In this document: piece after piece, positions 29,146 to 37,762 of the stretch | Numbering within the stretch: the first letter of the stretch is position 1 | Layout of the letters: the number at the start of each line of letters is the position of its first letter | From: Betaproteobacteria bacterium | Lineage (GTDB): Bacteria; Pseudomonadota; Gammaproteobacteria; Burkholderiales; SG8-39 | Direction of reading: 5' to 3' | NCBI GenBank assembly: GCA_016195915.1 | Contig: JACPYS010000016.1 | Coordinates: 1-64,000, forward strand | Length of the DNA: 64,000 nt | The notes under the pieces: generated by a model | The model's input: the letters and a program-made list of their open reading frames with translations, nothing else | Database searches by the model: none | What the model was told of the DNA's origin: nothing | Program-made: the position numbers and the translations under genes

Positions 29146-30549
29146 GTGAACGAACCCGTGCTCCAGCCTCTCGGCCGACTTTCCCGCTCCCTGCTGGCGT
29201 TCCGGCGCCAGCGGAATCCGGGCCTGTTCCTGAAAACGCTGCCGCATATCGCAGTTTCGGCCTTGGCCGTGACAACGCTGGCCGATGCGGCCCTGTTTCG
29301 CGACCAGCTGCTCGAAAGTATCGACAACGCGCAAGGGCGCATTTTCCTTGCCGCGCTCTACCTCCAGGACGACACGGCCGGCCGCGAGATCATGGATGCC
29401 CTGTATGCGGCGCACCGGCGGTGCCCCGAGATGGAGATCGCGGTGTTCGTCGACTGGCATCGTGCACAGCGCGGCCTCATCGGCAAGGCGCAGACCGCCA
29501 ACAACGCGACGATGTACCGCGAGTATGCCGCCCGCTTCGGGACCGGCGTGAAAATCTATGGCGTGCCGGTGCAGACGCGCGAGCTGTTCGGCGTCCTGCA
29601 CCTCAAGGGCTTCATCATCGACGACACGGTGATCTACAGCGGCGCCAGCCTCAACGATGTCTACCTCGCGCGCCACGGCCGCTACCGGCTCGACCGCTAT
29701 CACCTGATCCGCGATCCGGTGCTCGCCGAGGGCATGGTCGAATTTCTCCGCCGGCTGTTCGTCGGGAACGACGCGGTCCGCATGCTCAATCAAGGGGAGA
29801 TCCCCGCTACACGCGTCCTGCGGGCGGCAATCCGCAAGTTGCGCGCCCGGATGCAACAGGCACAATACAGGATCGCGACCGCCCCGTTGTCTGCGGGCGA
29901 TGTCGGCGTCACCCCCCTGGCGGGTTTCGGGCGCAACGACAGCGAACTCAACGCCGCGCTGGTGGCCCTGGTGCGCAGTGCCACCCGCAAAGTGACGATC
30001 CTGACGCCCTATTTCAACCTCCCTTCCGTGTTGCGCGGCGCGGTCGGGGCGCTGCTCAAGCGCGGATGCAGCGTCACCATCGTCGTCGGCGACAAGACGG
30101 CGAACGATTTCTTCATTCCGCCCGATGAGCCGTTCAAGACCATCGGGCAGGTGCCCTACCTGTACGAATCCAATCTGCGCCGGTTCGCAAGAGCGCATCA
30201 ACGCCACATCGATCAGGGGTTGCTGAACCTGCTGCTGTGGAAGCACGGGGACAACAGTTATCACGCCAAGGGGATGTTCATCGATGACAGCGCGTCGGTG
30301 CTGACCGGGAGCAACTTCAATCCGCGCGCCTGGACGCTGGACCTGGAAAACGCGCTGGTTCTGTCTGATCCCCATGGCTTGCTGCGCGCGCAGAACGAGG
30401 CGGAACTCGAACGCATCTGCCGGCACGCGACGCGCCTGAGCGGATATCTGGAACTCGAGTCGCTGCGGAACTATCCGGAGCCGGTGAAGAAGGTCCTGAG
30501 GCGCCTTAGCCGCACGCGGCTCGACAGGCTGCTCAACCGGATCCTGTAG
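29146..30549 (+). CDS. pssA: CDP-diacylglycerol-serine O-phosphatidyltransferase, PLD-type
   Basis: PssA makes phosphatidylserine, the precursor of phosphatidylethanolamine. At 467 residues it is close to E. coli PssA (451) and aligns along its whole length. The two HKD motifs are HLKGFIIDD (residues 152-160) and HAKGMFIDD (from about 373). Other matching blocks are FVDWHRAQRG, YSGASLNDVYL, DKTANDFFIP and NPRAWTLDLENA. It is a soluble, membrane-associating enzyme. The GTG start at 29146 adds about 16 residues relative to E. coli; no internal start has a better ribosome-binding site. Confidence 0.96.
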   Translation: MNEPVLQPLGRLSRSLLAFRRQRNPGLFLKTLPHIAVSALAVTTLADAALFRDQLLESIDNAQGRIFLAALYLQDDTAGREIMDALYAAHRRCPEMEIAVFVDWHRAQRGLIGKAQTANNATMYREYAARFGTGVKIYGVPVQTRELFGVLHLKGFIIDDTVIYSGASLNDVYLARHGRYRLDRYHLIRDPVLAEGMVEFLRRLFVGNDAVRMLNQGEIPATRVLRAAIRKLRARMQQAQYRIATAPLSAGDVGVTPLAGFGRNDSELNAALVALVRSATRKVTILTPYFNLPSVLRGAVGALLKRGCSVTIVVGDKTANDFFIPPDEPFKTIGQVPYLYESNLRRFARAHQRHIDQGLLNLLLWKHGDNSYHAKGMFIDDSASVLTGSNFNPRAWTLDLENALVLSDPHGLLRAQNEAELERICRHATRLSGYLELESLRNYPEPVKKVLRRLSRTRLDRLLNRIL

Positions 30550-30573
30550 GCACATCGTGGGGAGACGAGGCTG

Positions 30574-31740
30574 ATGCTGCGAACCAGAATTTACGAATTG
30601 CTGGATCCGTCCAGCGACGGACACGCCGCGCGCAGGATGCGCACGGCGGGCGTCCTGGTGATCCTGATCGGCATCTCCTCGGTCTCGGCCGGGACGCTCG
30701 CCGGCCTCGCGCCGGATGCGCGCGCGGCTGCGGCGGTCGTCACCGGCATAGTGGCAACGCTGTTTTTTTTCGAATACCTGGCACGATTCTGGGTCGCACC
30801 GGAGATTCCCCGGCTCCAGGCTGCCGACGAGGCCGGATCGCGGCTGCGCTGGGCATTCTCCCTCGAAGGTGTGATCGATCTGCTTGCCGTGATCCCCGCG
30901 GTAGCGGTGGCCTCGGGTGGCGCGCGGCTCGGTGCCGAGTCGGCGTCCGTATTCGTCCTGTTGTGGGTGCTCAAGCTTGCCACGCACGCGCCGGGCATCG
31001 GAGTGATTGCGCGCGTGTTCCATAACGAGCGCGCGCCGCTCGCGGCGGTGGCTGTCTTTTTCGTCGTGGTGCTGTTCTCCGCGGCGACGCTCGCGCACTG
31101 GATCGAGGGCGATCGCCAGCCGGAACATTTCGGCAGCATTCCGGGATCGCTATGGTGGGTCGTGGTCACGCTGACGACGACCGGTTACGGCGACGTGGTC
31201 CCGCAAAGCGCGGCGGGCCGCATGGTCGGCGCCGTGGTCATGCTGTGCGGGGTTTCGGTCCTGGCGCTCCTTTCAGGCATCCTGGCGAGCGGGTTCGCCG
31301 AGGAAGTGCGGCGGCGGGAATTCGTGCGCATCTGGGAACTGGTTGCGCGCGTTCCGTTCTTTTCCGAGGTGGGTGCCATCGCGATTGCCGACATCGTCGG
31401 ACGCCTGCGCTCGCGCAGTTTCCCGGCGCGCGCGATGGTGGTGCGCAAAGGCGCAGCCGGCGATTCAATGTTTTTCATCGTCACGGGCGAGGTCGAGGTG
31501 CGGATCAACGGTCGCACGAAAACACTGCGCGGCGGCGACTTTTTCGGCGAGATGGCGATCCTAAACCGCGCGCCGCGCTCGGCCGATGTGGTGACCGCGA
31601 CACCCTGCACGGTACTCGTTCTCAATGTGGCGGACTTCTACCAGCTCGCAGGCCAGCAGCCGGCGCTCATCGCGGCGATCGAAGCGGAAGCGAAGCGCCG
31701 CCGCGCGGAGGACGACGGAGGCGGTGCTCCTCCGAGTTGA
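30574..31740 (+). CDS. Cyclic-nucleotide-regulated potassium channel
   Basis: This 388-residue membrane protein is built like MlotiK1-type channels: six transmembrane segments, a pore with selectivity filter TTTGYGD near residue 203, and a C-terminal cNMP-binding domain (about residues 255-380) with GGDFFGEMAILNRAPRSADV, whose Arg and Ser contact the cyclic nucleotide phosphate. The S4 segment (VFVLLWVLKLATHAPGIG) has almost no Arg/Lys, so voltage sensing is unlikely. It starts 24 bp after pssA and is probably co-transcribed. The likely ligand is cAMP, by family. Confidence 0.9.
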   Translation: MLRTRIYELLDPSSDGHAARRMRTAGVLVILIGISSVSAGTLAGLAPDARAAAAVVTGIVATLFFFEYLARFWVAPEIPRLQAADEAGSRLRWAFSLEGVIDLLAVIPAVAVASGGARLGAESASVFVLLWVLKLATHAPGIGVIARVFHNERAPLAAVAVFFVVVLFSAATLAHWIEGDRQPEHFGSIPGSLWWVVVTLTTTGYGDVVPQSAAGRMVGAVVMLCGVSVLALLSGILASGFAEEVRRREFVRIWELVARVPFFSEVGAIAIADIVGRLRSRSFPARAMVVRKGAAGDSMFFIVTGEVEVRINGRTKTLRGGDFFGEMAILNRAPRSADVVTATPCTVLVLNVADFYQLAGQQPALIAAIEAEAKRRRAEDDGGGAPPS

Positions 31741-31755
31741 TGGGCTGAATCGCTA

Positions 31756-32766
31756 CTACGGATCTACCTCGACCGCCGATTCGTCTGTGCAGGATCGCAC
31801 GATCGCCTCGAGCACCGCGGCACCGTGCACCTCGTCCCCGCCGGAGACCGCAAGCGGCCGTCCGGCCATGGCAGCGCGCGCAAAGTGCTCGAGTTCCGCG
31901 CGCTCGGTGCTGGTCTCCGGAAACGAAAGCAGCTCCGGCTTCCGGCGCTCGAGCTTTGCGGGATCCACGCTGCAGACCTTCAACTGCCACGTCGTCAGAT
32001 GTTCCACGTCGCCGACCTCGGCCCATCCTTTCGAGCCGAACACCTGCATGCGCCAGGTTTCGGCGGTCGCGATGACCGTGCCCAGATAGCCCGTCGCCCC
32101 GCAATCGAACCGGAACAGCATCGAGGTGGTATCGTCCATGCCGAAGTCCTGCACCAGGCGCAAGCTCTGCGCGTTCACGGATCCTATGCGGCCCGCGAGG
32201 TACACCATCGCATCGACGACGTGGACGCCTCTCCCGGTCATGCCGCCGGCCGGGCACTCGTTGCGATCCTGGCGCCAGTGGCCGCGCCCGAAGCGGTACA
32301 CGCTCGGACCACAGAAATTGCCCTCGATGTGCAGCAGCTTTCCGAGCATCCCTTCCTGTAGCATGCGCCTGATTTCCTGCAGCGCGGGCTGGAACCGCCA
32401 GTTGAAACCCACCGCGAGCGTCACCTTACTTTCCGCGCACGCGCGCACCGCCTCTTCGGCGCTGCTCTTCGTCAGCGCGAACGGCTTGTCGGTGAAAACG
32501 TGCTTGCCGGCGCGGGCCGCGGCGGCGATCTGTCCGGTATGCGTCGAGTGCGGCGTCGTGAGCACCACGGCGTCGATCGCGGGGTCGGTGAGAACCTTCT
32601 CGTAGCTGTCGAGGATCGGAAACCCGTGCCACTGCGCGAATTCCGCGGCCTTGCCGGGGGTCCGGTTCATGCCCGCGACGAACCGGATTGCGTCGCTCTT
32701 CCCCTGCGTACAACCGACCAGATGCTGCCCCCAAGTGCCCAGTCCCACGATGGCCGCGCGAATCAT
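31756..32766 (-). CDS. Gfo/Idh/MocA-family oxidoreductase
   Basis: This 336-residue NAD(P)-dependent dehydrogenase acts on sugars, inositols or related alcohols. The N-terminal Rossmann fold has GLGTWGQHLVG and the strand ending LTTPHSTHTGQIAAAARAG, and EKP is replaced by DKP in VFTDKPFAL, an accepted variant. The C-terminal domain has GFNWRFQPALQEIR and GGMTGRGVHVVDAM, which carries the usual His of the active site. Substrate unknown. It is divergent from the deacetylase gene, sharing a 131 bp intergenic region with two palindromes. Confidence 0.9.
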   Translation of the reverse strand: MIRAAIVGLGTWGQHLVGCTQGKSDAIRFVAGMNRTPGKAAEFAQWHGFPILDSYEKVLTDPAIDAVVLTTPHSTHTGQIAAAARAGKHVFTDKPFALTKSSAEEAVRACAESKVTLAVGFNWRFQPALQEIRRMLQEGMLGKLLHIEGNFCGPSVYRFGRGHWRQDRNECPAGGMTGRGVHVVDAMVYLAGRIGSVNAQSLRLVQDFGMDDTTSMLFRFDCGATGYLGTVIATAETWRMQVFGSKGWAEVGDVEHLTTWQLKVCSVDPAKLERRKPELLSFPETSTERAELEHFARAAMAGRPLAVSGGDEVHGAAVLEAIVRSCTDESAVEVDP

Positions 32767-32797
32767 TGCCTGCCTCCCCGGATCATGTTCGATGCGT

Positions 32798-32829
32798 ATT
32801 GATGTTCAATTCTTACACCTCTTTGTGTA
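32798..32829. promoter_or_regulatory. Two operator-like palindromes between divergent genes
   Basis: ATTGA-TGT-TCAAT (32798-32810) is a perfect 5 bp arm palindrome, and TACAC-N6-GTGTA (32814-32829) a second. Only three bases separate them. A weak promoter for the deacetylase gene, TTCAAT-17-TATCTT (32805-32833), overlaps both, so a bound regulator would block it. Confidence 0.45.
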
Positions 32830-32897
32830 TCTTGTGCCTGCCTCGCGATTGCGCGGGCGGCAGCCGAAACAAAGTCTTGATGATGGAGGATGAACCG

Positions 32898-33821
32898 ATG
32901 AGCGAAAAGAACCCCGATCTCGAACCCTGGCAGTGGCCGGAAGAGCGCTGGCGGAGCATCGTCAACCGCGTGCGCGCAGGCCGAACCCTGCGACCGGCCG
33001 AGTGGAAGGACGGGGCGCGCTGCGCGATCGCCCTGTCCTTCGACTCCGACCACGAGACCAACGAACTGCGCGAGGCGGGCGAATCGATCGGCCGCCTGTC
33101 GCAGGGACAGTACGGCAACCGTCAGGGGATCCCCCGTATTCTCGAAGTGCTGGCTGCGGCCGGCGTGCAGGCAAGCTTCTTCGTGCCGGCCGTCACCGCA
33201 CTGCTCTACCCGGAGGAACAACGCCGTGTCGCCGCCGAGGGACACGAAATCGGCATTCACGGTTGGATCCACGAACGCAATTCGGAATTGCCGCTGCAGG
33301 CCGAGTGCGATCTTCAGATGCGCTCTGCAGAGGTGCTCGAACGCGTCGCCGGCGTCCGTCCGGTGGGCATCCGGACGCCTTCCTGGGATTTCAGTCCGAA
33401 CACGCTCGCGATCACGCGCGACATGGGGCTCACTTACGACTCGTCCCTGATGGCCGACGTCGACTGCTACGAACTTCTGCTCAATGGCGAGGCGAGCGGC
33501 GTGGTCGAGTTGCCGGTTGAATGGATCAGGGACGATGCGGTGTATTTCAACATGAACCGCTTTGCCGCGCTGCGCCCCTACACCCCTCCCTCCGACGTGT
33601 TCGAAATCTTCAGGAAGGAATTCGATGCCGCGTACCGGGAGGGCGGGCTGTTTCAGCTCACCATGCATACGCACATCAGCGGGTACCGTTCGCGCATCTG
33701 GATACTGGAGGAGCTGATCCGCTACATCCGTTCGCACAAGGGCGTGTGGTTTGCGACCCATGCGGACATCGTCCGCCACGCGAAGGCGCATGCCATTGGC
33801 GAGGTCGCGGCCCGAATTTGA
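32898..33821 (+). CDS. Polysaccharide deacetylase family protein (PuuE/PgdA-like)
   Basis: This 307-residue member of carbohydrate esterase family 4 has the NodB fold. The metal-site residues are ALSFDSDHETN (Asp) and EIGIHGWIHERN (HxxxH), and the barrel ends with FQLTMHTHISGYRSR. Relatives include peptidoglycan deacetylases and allantoinase-like PuuE enzymes, which act on cyclic amides, so the substrate need not be a polysaccharide. There is no signal peptide, favouring a cytoplasmic role. The start at 32898 is set by GGAGG eight bases upstream. The UbiD-type gene follows 70 bp later. Confidence 0.87.
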   Translation: MSEKNPDLEPWQWPEERWRSIVNRVRAGRTLRPAEWKDGARCAIALSFDSDHETNELREAGESIGRLSQGQYGNRQGIPRILEVLAAAGVQASFFVPAVTALLYPEEQRRVAAEGHEIGIHGWIHERNSELPLQAECDLQMRSAEVLERVAGVRPVGIRTPSWDFSPNTLAITRDMGLTYDSSLMADVDCYELLLNGEASGVVELPVEWIRDDAVYFNMNRFAALRPYTPPSDVFEIFRKEFDAAYREGGLFQLTMHTHISGYRSRIWILEELIRYIRSHKGVWFATHADIVRHAKAHAIGEVAARI

Positions 33822-33891
33822 TTTGCATCAACATGCGCCGGTTTGGTTGGCGGCAAGGTGCCGCTTCGCGCAGGAACAGGAGGAACTGGAG

Positions 33892-35358
33892 ATGGCCGAA
33901 TCGCGCAGCGAAGGAAATCCCGTCAAGGACATGCGCAGCTGGATCGCCGATCTGGACGCCGCAGGCGAGCTGATCCGGATTGACAAGCCCGTAGATCCGC
34001 TCACCCAGATGGGTTCGTTGCTCTATCAATCACGTGAAAAGGCGCTCTTTTTCGAGCGCTTGCCCCACGGCTGGCGCTCGCTGGGCCAGGCGCCGGCCAA
34101 CGTGCGCCAGGCGGCAATCGCGTTCGGCGTTTCCGAGGAGCGGCTCATCCCGCTGGTCGCGGAGCGCATGGGACGGCGCATCGAGCCGGTCATGGTTGCC
34201 GATGGTCCGGTCAAGGAAGTCAAGCTCAAGCGCGGCGAGTTCGACCTCACCCAACTGCCGGTGCATGTCGCCGGCCAGCGCGACGGCGGGCCGGTGATCG
34301 GCTCGGGCCTCGTGGTCAGCAAGGACCCTGACACCGGGCGGCGCAACGTGAGCTTTCATCGCCTGCAGATCAAGGGACCGGACAAGTCCGGCATCCTGCT
34401 CTATCCGCGCCACACCTGGCGCAACTACGTCAAGTACCAGGAGAAGAATCAGCCGATGCCGGTGGCGATCTTCATCGGCCATCATCCGCTCTACTACGCG
34501 GCTGCATCGACCACCGCACCCTACGGCGTGGACGAATTCGAAGTCGCGGGCGGCTACCTCGAGTCCGCGGTGAAGCTGGTGAAATGCGAGACCGTCGACC
34601 TGGAGGTCCCCGCCGACGCGGAGATGGTGCTCGAAGGCCACATCCCGCCGCACTACCGCGAAGACGAGGGGCCGTTCTCGGAGTTCCAGGACTACTACGT
34701 CACCGGCACCGGCAAGAACCCGATCGTCGAGTACCGGTTCATGAGCCGCCGGCGCGACGCGATCTTCAAGAACCTGCAGAACGGCTCCGAGATGGAAGGC
34801 TGCGTGTTCCACAAGGTGCCGATGAGCGCCACCATCTTCCGGCGCCTGAAGGACGTCGGCGGCGGAATGAACCTGCATAACGTCATGGTGATGCCCGGGG
34901 TCTTCGGCGTGGTGGTACAGATGACGCCGCGCTTCTACGGCGAGGCGAAAAACGTGCTGATGGCGGCGCTCTCCTCGGAGTACCACCACCCGAAGGTCGC
35001 GATCGCGGTCGACGCCGACGTGGACATCTTCAATCACTCGGAGTTGCTCTGGGCGCTCACCACGCGGGTCAACCCGCAGCAGGACGTGGTCGTGATCCCC
35101 GGCACGCACAACCACGGCATGGATGCGAGCCTGCCGGAACTCGGCGCGGCCGGCACGCCGCTGTGGCAGCGCCTGGGCTCGAAAATGCTGATCGACGCCA
35201 CCATCCCGCCGCCTGCCGACGCCGCGGCGCGCGCGAATTTCGAGCGCATCCGGCCGCACAATCCTCAGTTGCGGCTGGAGGACTTCGCCTCGGCCGATTC
35301 GCTGGCGCTGGTGCGCTCGCTCTCACCGCTGTTCTTCGGCTCGAAGCTCCTGCGCTGA
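33892..35358 (+). CDS. UbiD-family decarboxylase
   Basis: This 488-residue prenylated-FMN-dependent (de)carboxylase is of the UbiD family. Conserved blocks are SFHRLQIKGPDKSGILLYP, GHHPLYYAAASTTAPYGVDE (flavin-site region) and the catalytic stretch HYREDEGPFSEFQDYY with the two key glutamates; RVNPQQDVVVIPGTHNHGMD is near the end. The start at 33892 has AGGAGG eight bases upstream. Given the neighbouring deacetylase and oxidoreductase, a role in aromatic or heterocyclic acid breakdown is more likely than ubiquinone synthesis. The cofactor-making UbiX is not in the window. Confidence 0.92.
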   Translation: MAESRSEGNPVKDMRSWIADLDAAGELIRIDKPVDPLTQMGSLLYQSREKALFFERLPHGWRSLGQAPANVRQAAIAFGVSEERLIPLVAERMGRRIEPVMVADGPVKEVKLKRGEFDLTQLPVHVAGQRDGGPVIGSGLVVSKDPDTGRRNVSFHRLQIKGPDKSGILLYPRHTWRNYVKYQEKNQPMPVAIFIGHHPLYYAAASTTAPYGVDEFEVAGGYLESAVKLVKCETVDLEVPADAEMVLEGHIPPHYREDEGPFSEFQDYYVTGTGKNPIVEYRFMSRRRDAIFKNLQNGSEMEGCVFHKVPMSATIFRRLKDVGGGMNLHNVMVMPGVFGVVVQMTPRFYGEAKNVLMAALSSEYHHPKVAIAVDADVDIFNHSELLWALTTRVNPQQDVVVIPGTHNHGMDASLPELGAAGTPLWQRLGSKMLIDATIPPPADAAARANFERIRPHNPQLRLEDFASADSLALVRSLSPLFFGSKLLR

Positions 35359-35377
35359 CGCGAAACCGGGCGTTCCG

Positions 35378-35455
35378 CTACCTGATCAGGTCCGCCTGCT
35401 TCGCGATCTGTTCCACCGTGCGGTACTCCTCGCGGATCTCCTCCGCGAACTTCTC
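35378..35455 (-). pseudogene. Possible C-terminal remnant of a lost gene
   Basis: The minus strand reads EKFAEEIREEYRTVEQIAKQ, then ADLIR and a stop, preceded directly by another stop. Its amphipathic helical look resembles the C-terminal helix of solute-binding proteins, but the match is too short to name. The rest of the 123 bp between the UbiD and amidohydrolase genes holds nothing recognisable. Confidence 0.3.
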
Positions 35456-35481
35456 CTATCCGCGTCAGAACACCGCGGTCA

Positions 35482-37110
35482 TTATCTCTGAGCTGTTCTG
35501 ACTTCGTTTTTGTCGAACACCGTCCTCCCGCCCACCATCGTCAGCACCGGCGAGATATTGACGATGTCGTCGGCCGGAATGGTCATGTAGTCGCGATCGA
35601 GCACGACCAGATCCGCGAGCTTGCCTGTTTCCAGGGTACCGATGAGATTCTCCTTGAACAACACATACGCATTCGAGCGGGTATGGGCGATCAAGGCCTC
35701 CTCGCGCGTAACCGTCTGCGCGAGCACCTTCCCTCCGTGGAGCGCCTTTCCCGTCACTGCCCACCACAGCGTGATGAACGGCTGATAGTGCGCCACGATG
35801 GTGGAATCGGTCCCCAGGCCCCACACGATGCCGCTGTCCTGGATCGTCCTGATCGGCGGCAATACTTTCGATTGGCTGTACATCGCAACGCTGTGCACCC
35901 CCAGCGTCATGCCCATCGCCTTTGCGCGCTGGACGCTCTGCGGCGTGATCGTATAAACATGGGCCAGATTCCAGCGCAGCCGGGTGATCGGCACGCTCCG
36001 GTTGAGAACCTCGAACCGCTCGAGCAGGTCCTTGATGGTCCATTCGGTCATCGTGTGCTCTTGAATGTTGAAACCGCGCTCGGCCGCTACCCTTGCGATC
36101 TTCATGAACTCCGCACCGACATTTGCCGGGTACGGGGCGGTCCGCTCGGGCAGGTCGAACATTGGAAGGTAGATGTGTTCGCCCAGACCGATCATTCCGT
36201 ATTGGTCCGTGGAGGTGTCGGGTGTGGTTTGCCGCACCAACTCCGCCGCAGCGTCCGCTCCCGCGGGGTCTTTCGCCTCGTACCTGAGCGTATGCCAGAC
36301 GCGCAGCGGCAGGGGGCTGCGCCGGGCCAATTTCTCCACCAGAGCGATGTCTCCTTCGGGCGGCCGGCCGACGTCGTAGACGCTGGTCAGGCCGGACTTG
36401 TTCAGCGCGTGCATGAAATCGGCCAGGTTGCGCTCGACCTGCGTCGGTGAAACCTTCGGCATCTGCGCATTGAGGATCCCGTAGGGGGGATCGAAGGAAA
36501 TCATCGGAGGCTTGTCGTATCGTGCGCCATTCGCCGGATCCCGGCCGACCGCTCTCAACGCAAGCGTATTTGCATAGACCGTGCGATAGCTGACCTGAAG
36601 GAACAGCGGATTTTTCGGCGCCGCCCGATCCAGTTCCTCGAGCGTGAACCCGCCCGGCTGGTCGGCAAACTGGCTCTCCCACCAACCGCCCTGCACCATC
36701 AGCCACTCACCCGCTGCCATGCCTGCCGCTTTCGCGGCGATCACGGCGAGCGCCTTCGAGCGCGAGTTGATGCCGTCGATGCGCGCCTGCAGGTTCCAGC
36801 GCTCCACCGCACGGATGAAGTGCATGTGGTTGTCGATCAGCCCCGGAATCACGGTTCGTCCCGCAAGGTCGATCAGCTTGGTGGACGAACCGATGAGTTC
36901 GCGCAGCGCATCGTTCGCCCCCACCGCCACGATCCGCCCGCCCCGGATCGCCAGCGCCTGGGCAATGGAGAACTCCGCGTCGACGGTTAGGATCTTGCCG
37001 TTCACCAGCACCGTATCAGCCGTCGCGGCCGGAGACGGGCCGGATATCTGGCATGCGGGCAACAACAGCCCGAACACGAGTCCCGCGATCGAGCAAAGTT
37101 TCATTCTCAT
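35482..37110 (-). CDS. Lipoprotein amidohydrolase, YtcJ-like
   Basis: This 542-residue metal-dependent hydrolase is of the Amidohydro_3 group. A lipoprotein-type signal ends in LLLPAC, so Cys20 may be lipidated and the enzyme exported, which is less usual for this family. The composite domain begins with DTVLVNGKILTVDAEFSIAQ; VIPGLIDNHMHF is the metal-binding start of the barrel; GLGTDSTIVAHYQPF and LADLVVLDRDYMTIP close it. The substrate is unknown (cyclic amides or N-acyl compounds by family). GGGAGG about 9 nt upstream supports the first ATG at 37110. It is divergent from the CHAT operon. Confidence 0.9.
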   Translation of the reverse strand: MRMKLCSIAGLVFGLLLPACQISGPSPAATADTVLVNGKILTVDAEFSIAQALAIRGGRIVAVGANDALRELIGSSTKLIDLAGRTVIPGLIDNHMHFIRAVERWNLQARIDGINSRSKALAVIAAKAAGMAAGEWLMVQGGWWESQFADQPGGFTLEELDRAAPKNPLFLQVSYRTVYANTLALRAVGRDPANGARYDKPPMISFDPPYGILNAQMPKVSPTQVERNLADFMHALNKSGLTSVYDVGRPPEGDIALVEKLARRSPLPLRVWHTLRYEAKDPAGADAAAELVRQTTPDTSTDQYGMIGLGEHIYLPMFDLPERTAPYPANVGAEFMKIARVAAERGFNIQEHTMTEWTIKDLLERFEVLNRSVPITRLRWNLAHVYTITPQSVQRAKAMGMTLGVHSVAMYSQSKVLPPIRTIQDSGIVWGLGTDSTIVAHYQPFITLWWAVTGKALHGGKVLAQTVTREEALIAHTRSNAYVLFKENLIGTLETGKLADLVVLDRDYMTIPADDIVNISPVLTMVGGRTVFDKNEVRTAQR

Positions 37111-37204
37111 TTCTGCTGCCCTCCCGTTGGCGCCGCTCGAATACTATCGGACTATCGGACAAAACGCAGTTCCGCCCGCCTCTGAATCGAGCACCCGGGC
37201 GGGG

Positions 37205-37239
37205 GTGAATATTCCTGTTGCCGGGCGTGAAATATTCAC
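37205..37239. promoter_or_regulatory. Inverted repeat upstream of the CHAT operon
   Basis: GTGAATATT (37205-37213) and AATATTCAC (37231-37239) form a perfect 9 bp inverted repeat with a 17 bp spacer. It lies in the 204 bp between the divergent amidohydrolase and CHAT operons, 76 bp before the start at 37315. It may be an operator for a dimeric regulator. A short 8 bp tandem repeat, ACTATCGG twice, lies at about 37143-37160. Confidence 0.45.
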
Positions 37240-37314
37240 ATTGCGGGAAACAGGCGTTGGTGGCACCTTAGCGCCGCTTTCTGGCACACTCACGCCGGAA
37301 CCAAAGGGGGAATC

Positions 37315-37740
37315 ATGATGATCCGCATCGTTGCAGCGTCACTGCTCCTGTTTTCCTCGGCCGTATTTTCGCAGACGGTCCAGTTGATCAAGGACGACGA
37401 AGCCAAGCTTCCGGCGGCGGCGGCGAAACCCGCGACCCGGGCGATCACGCGCGGTCCCGGGGTGAAGCTCGTGTCTCCTGAAAGCGTCTCCGGGCAGTTC
37501 CCGTTCAAGATCGCCTTCGAGCCGCGAGGCGAATCCAAGATCGACACCGCGAGCATCAAGGTCGAGTACCTGAAGGGCCCCGGCATCGATCTCACCGAGC
37601 GGCTGAAACCCGGCATCAAGCCGGCGGGGATTGAAATTCCGGCCGCGGCGGCGCCCGCAGGAGAACACCCGATCCGCGTTTCAGTGCGCGACAGCGAGGG
37701 GCGCCAGGGCAGCGCGGAATTCAAGCTGACGGTCAAGTAG
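37315..37740 (+). CDS. Small exported protein, first gene of the CHAT operon
   Basis: This 141-residue protein has a clear Sec signal (MMIRIVAASLLLFSSAVFSQ). The mature part is beta-rich, with alternating hydrophobic strands such as FPFKIAFEPRGESKIDTASI and HPIRVSVRDSEGRQGSAEF, suggesting an immunoglobulin-like domain. No family is recognised. GGGGGA precedes the two adjacent ATGs. The gap to the zinc-ribbon gene is 22 bp, so it is very likely co-transcribed with that gene and the TPR-CHAT gene. It may be a periplasmic partner of the CHAT protein, by context only. Confidence 0.75.
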   Translation: MMIRIVAASLLLFSSAVFSQTVQLIKDDEAKLPAAAAKPATRAITRGPGVKLVSPESVSGQFPFKIAFEPRGESKIDTASIKVEYLKGPGIDLTERLKPGIKPAGIEIPAAAAPAGEHPIRVSVRDSEGRQGSAEFKLTVK

Positions 37741-37762
37741 CCCGCGCGAAAGCGAGCAGGCG

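Noticed and set aside
29092-31128. Open frame of 678 codons on the minus strand opposite pssA and the channel gene
   Set aside because: Antisense to well-conserved genes; composition is that of a GC-driven shadow frame.
37143-37160. 8 bp tandem repeat as a possible CRISPR-like or phase-variable sequence
   Set aside because: Only just over two copies and no coding consequence; too short to support.
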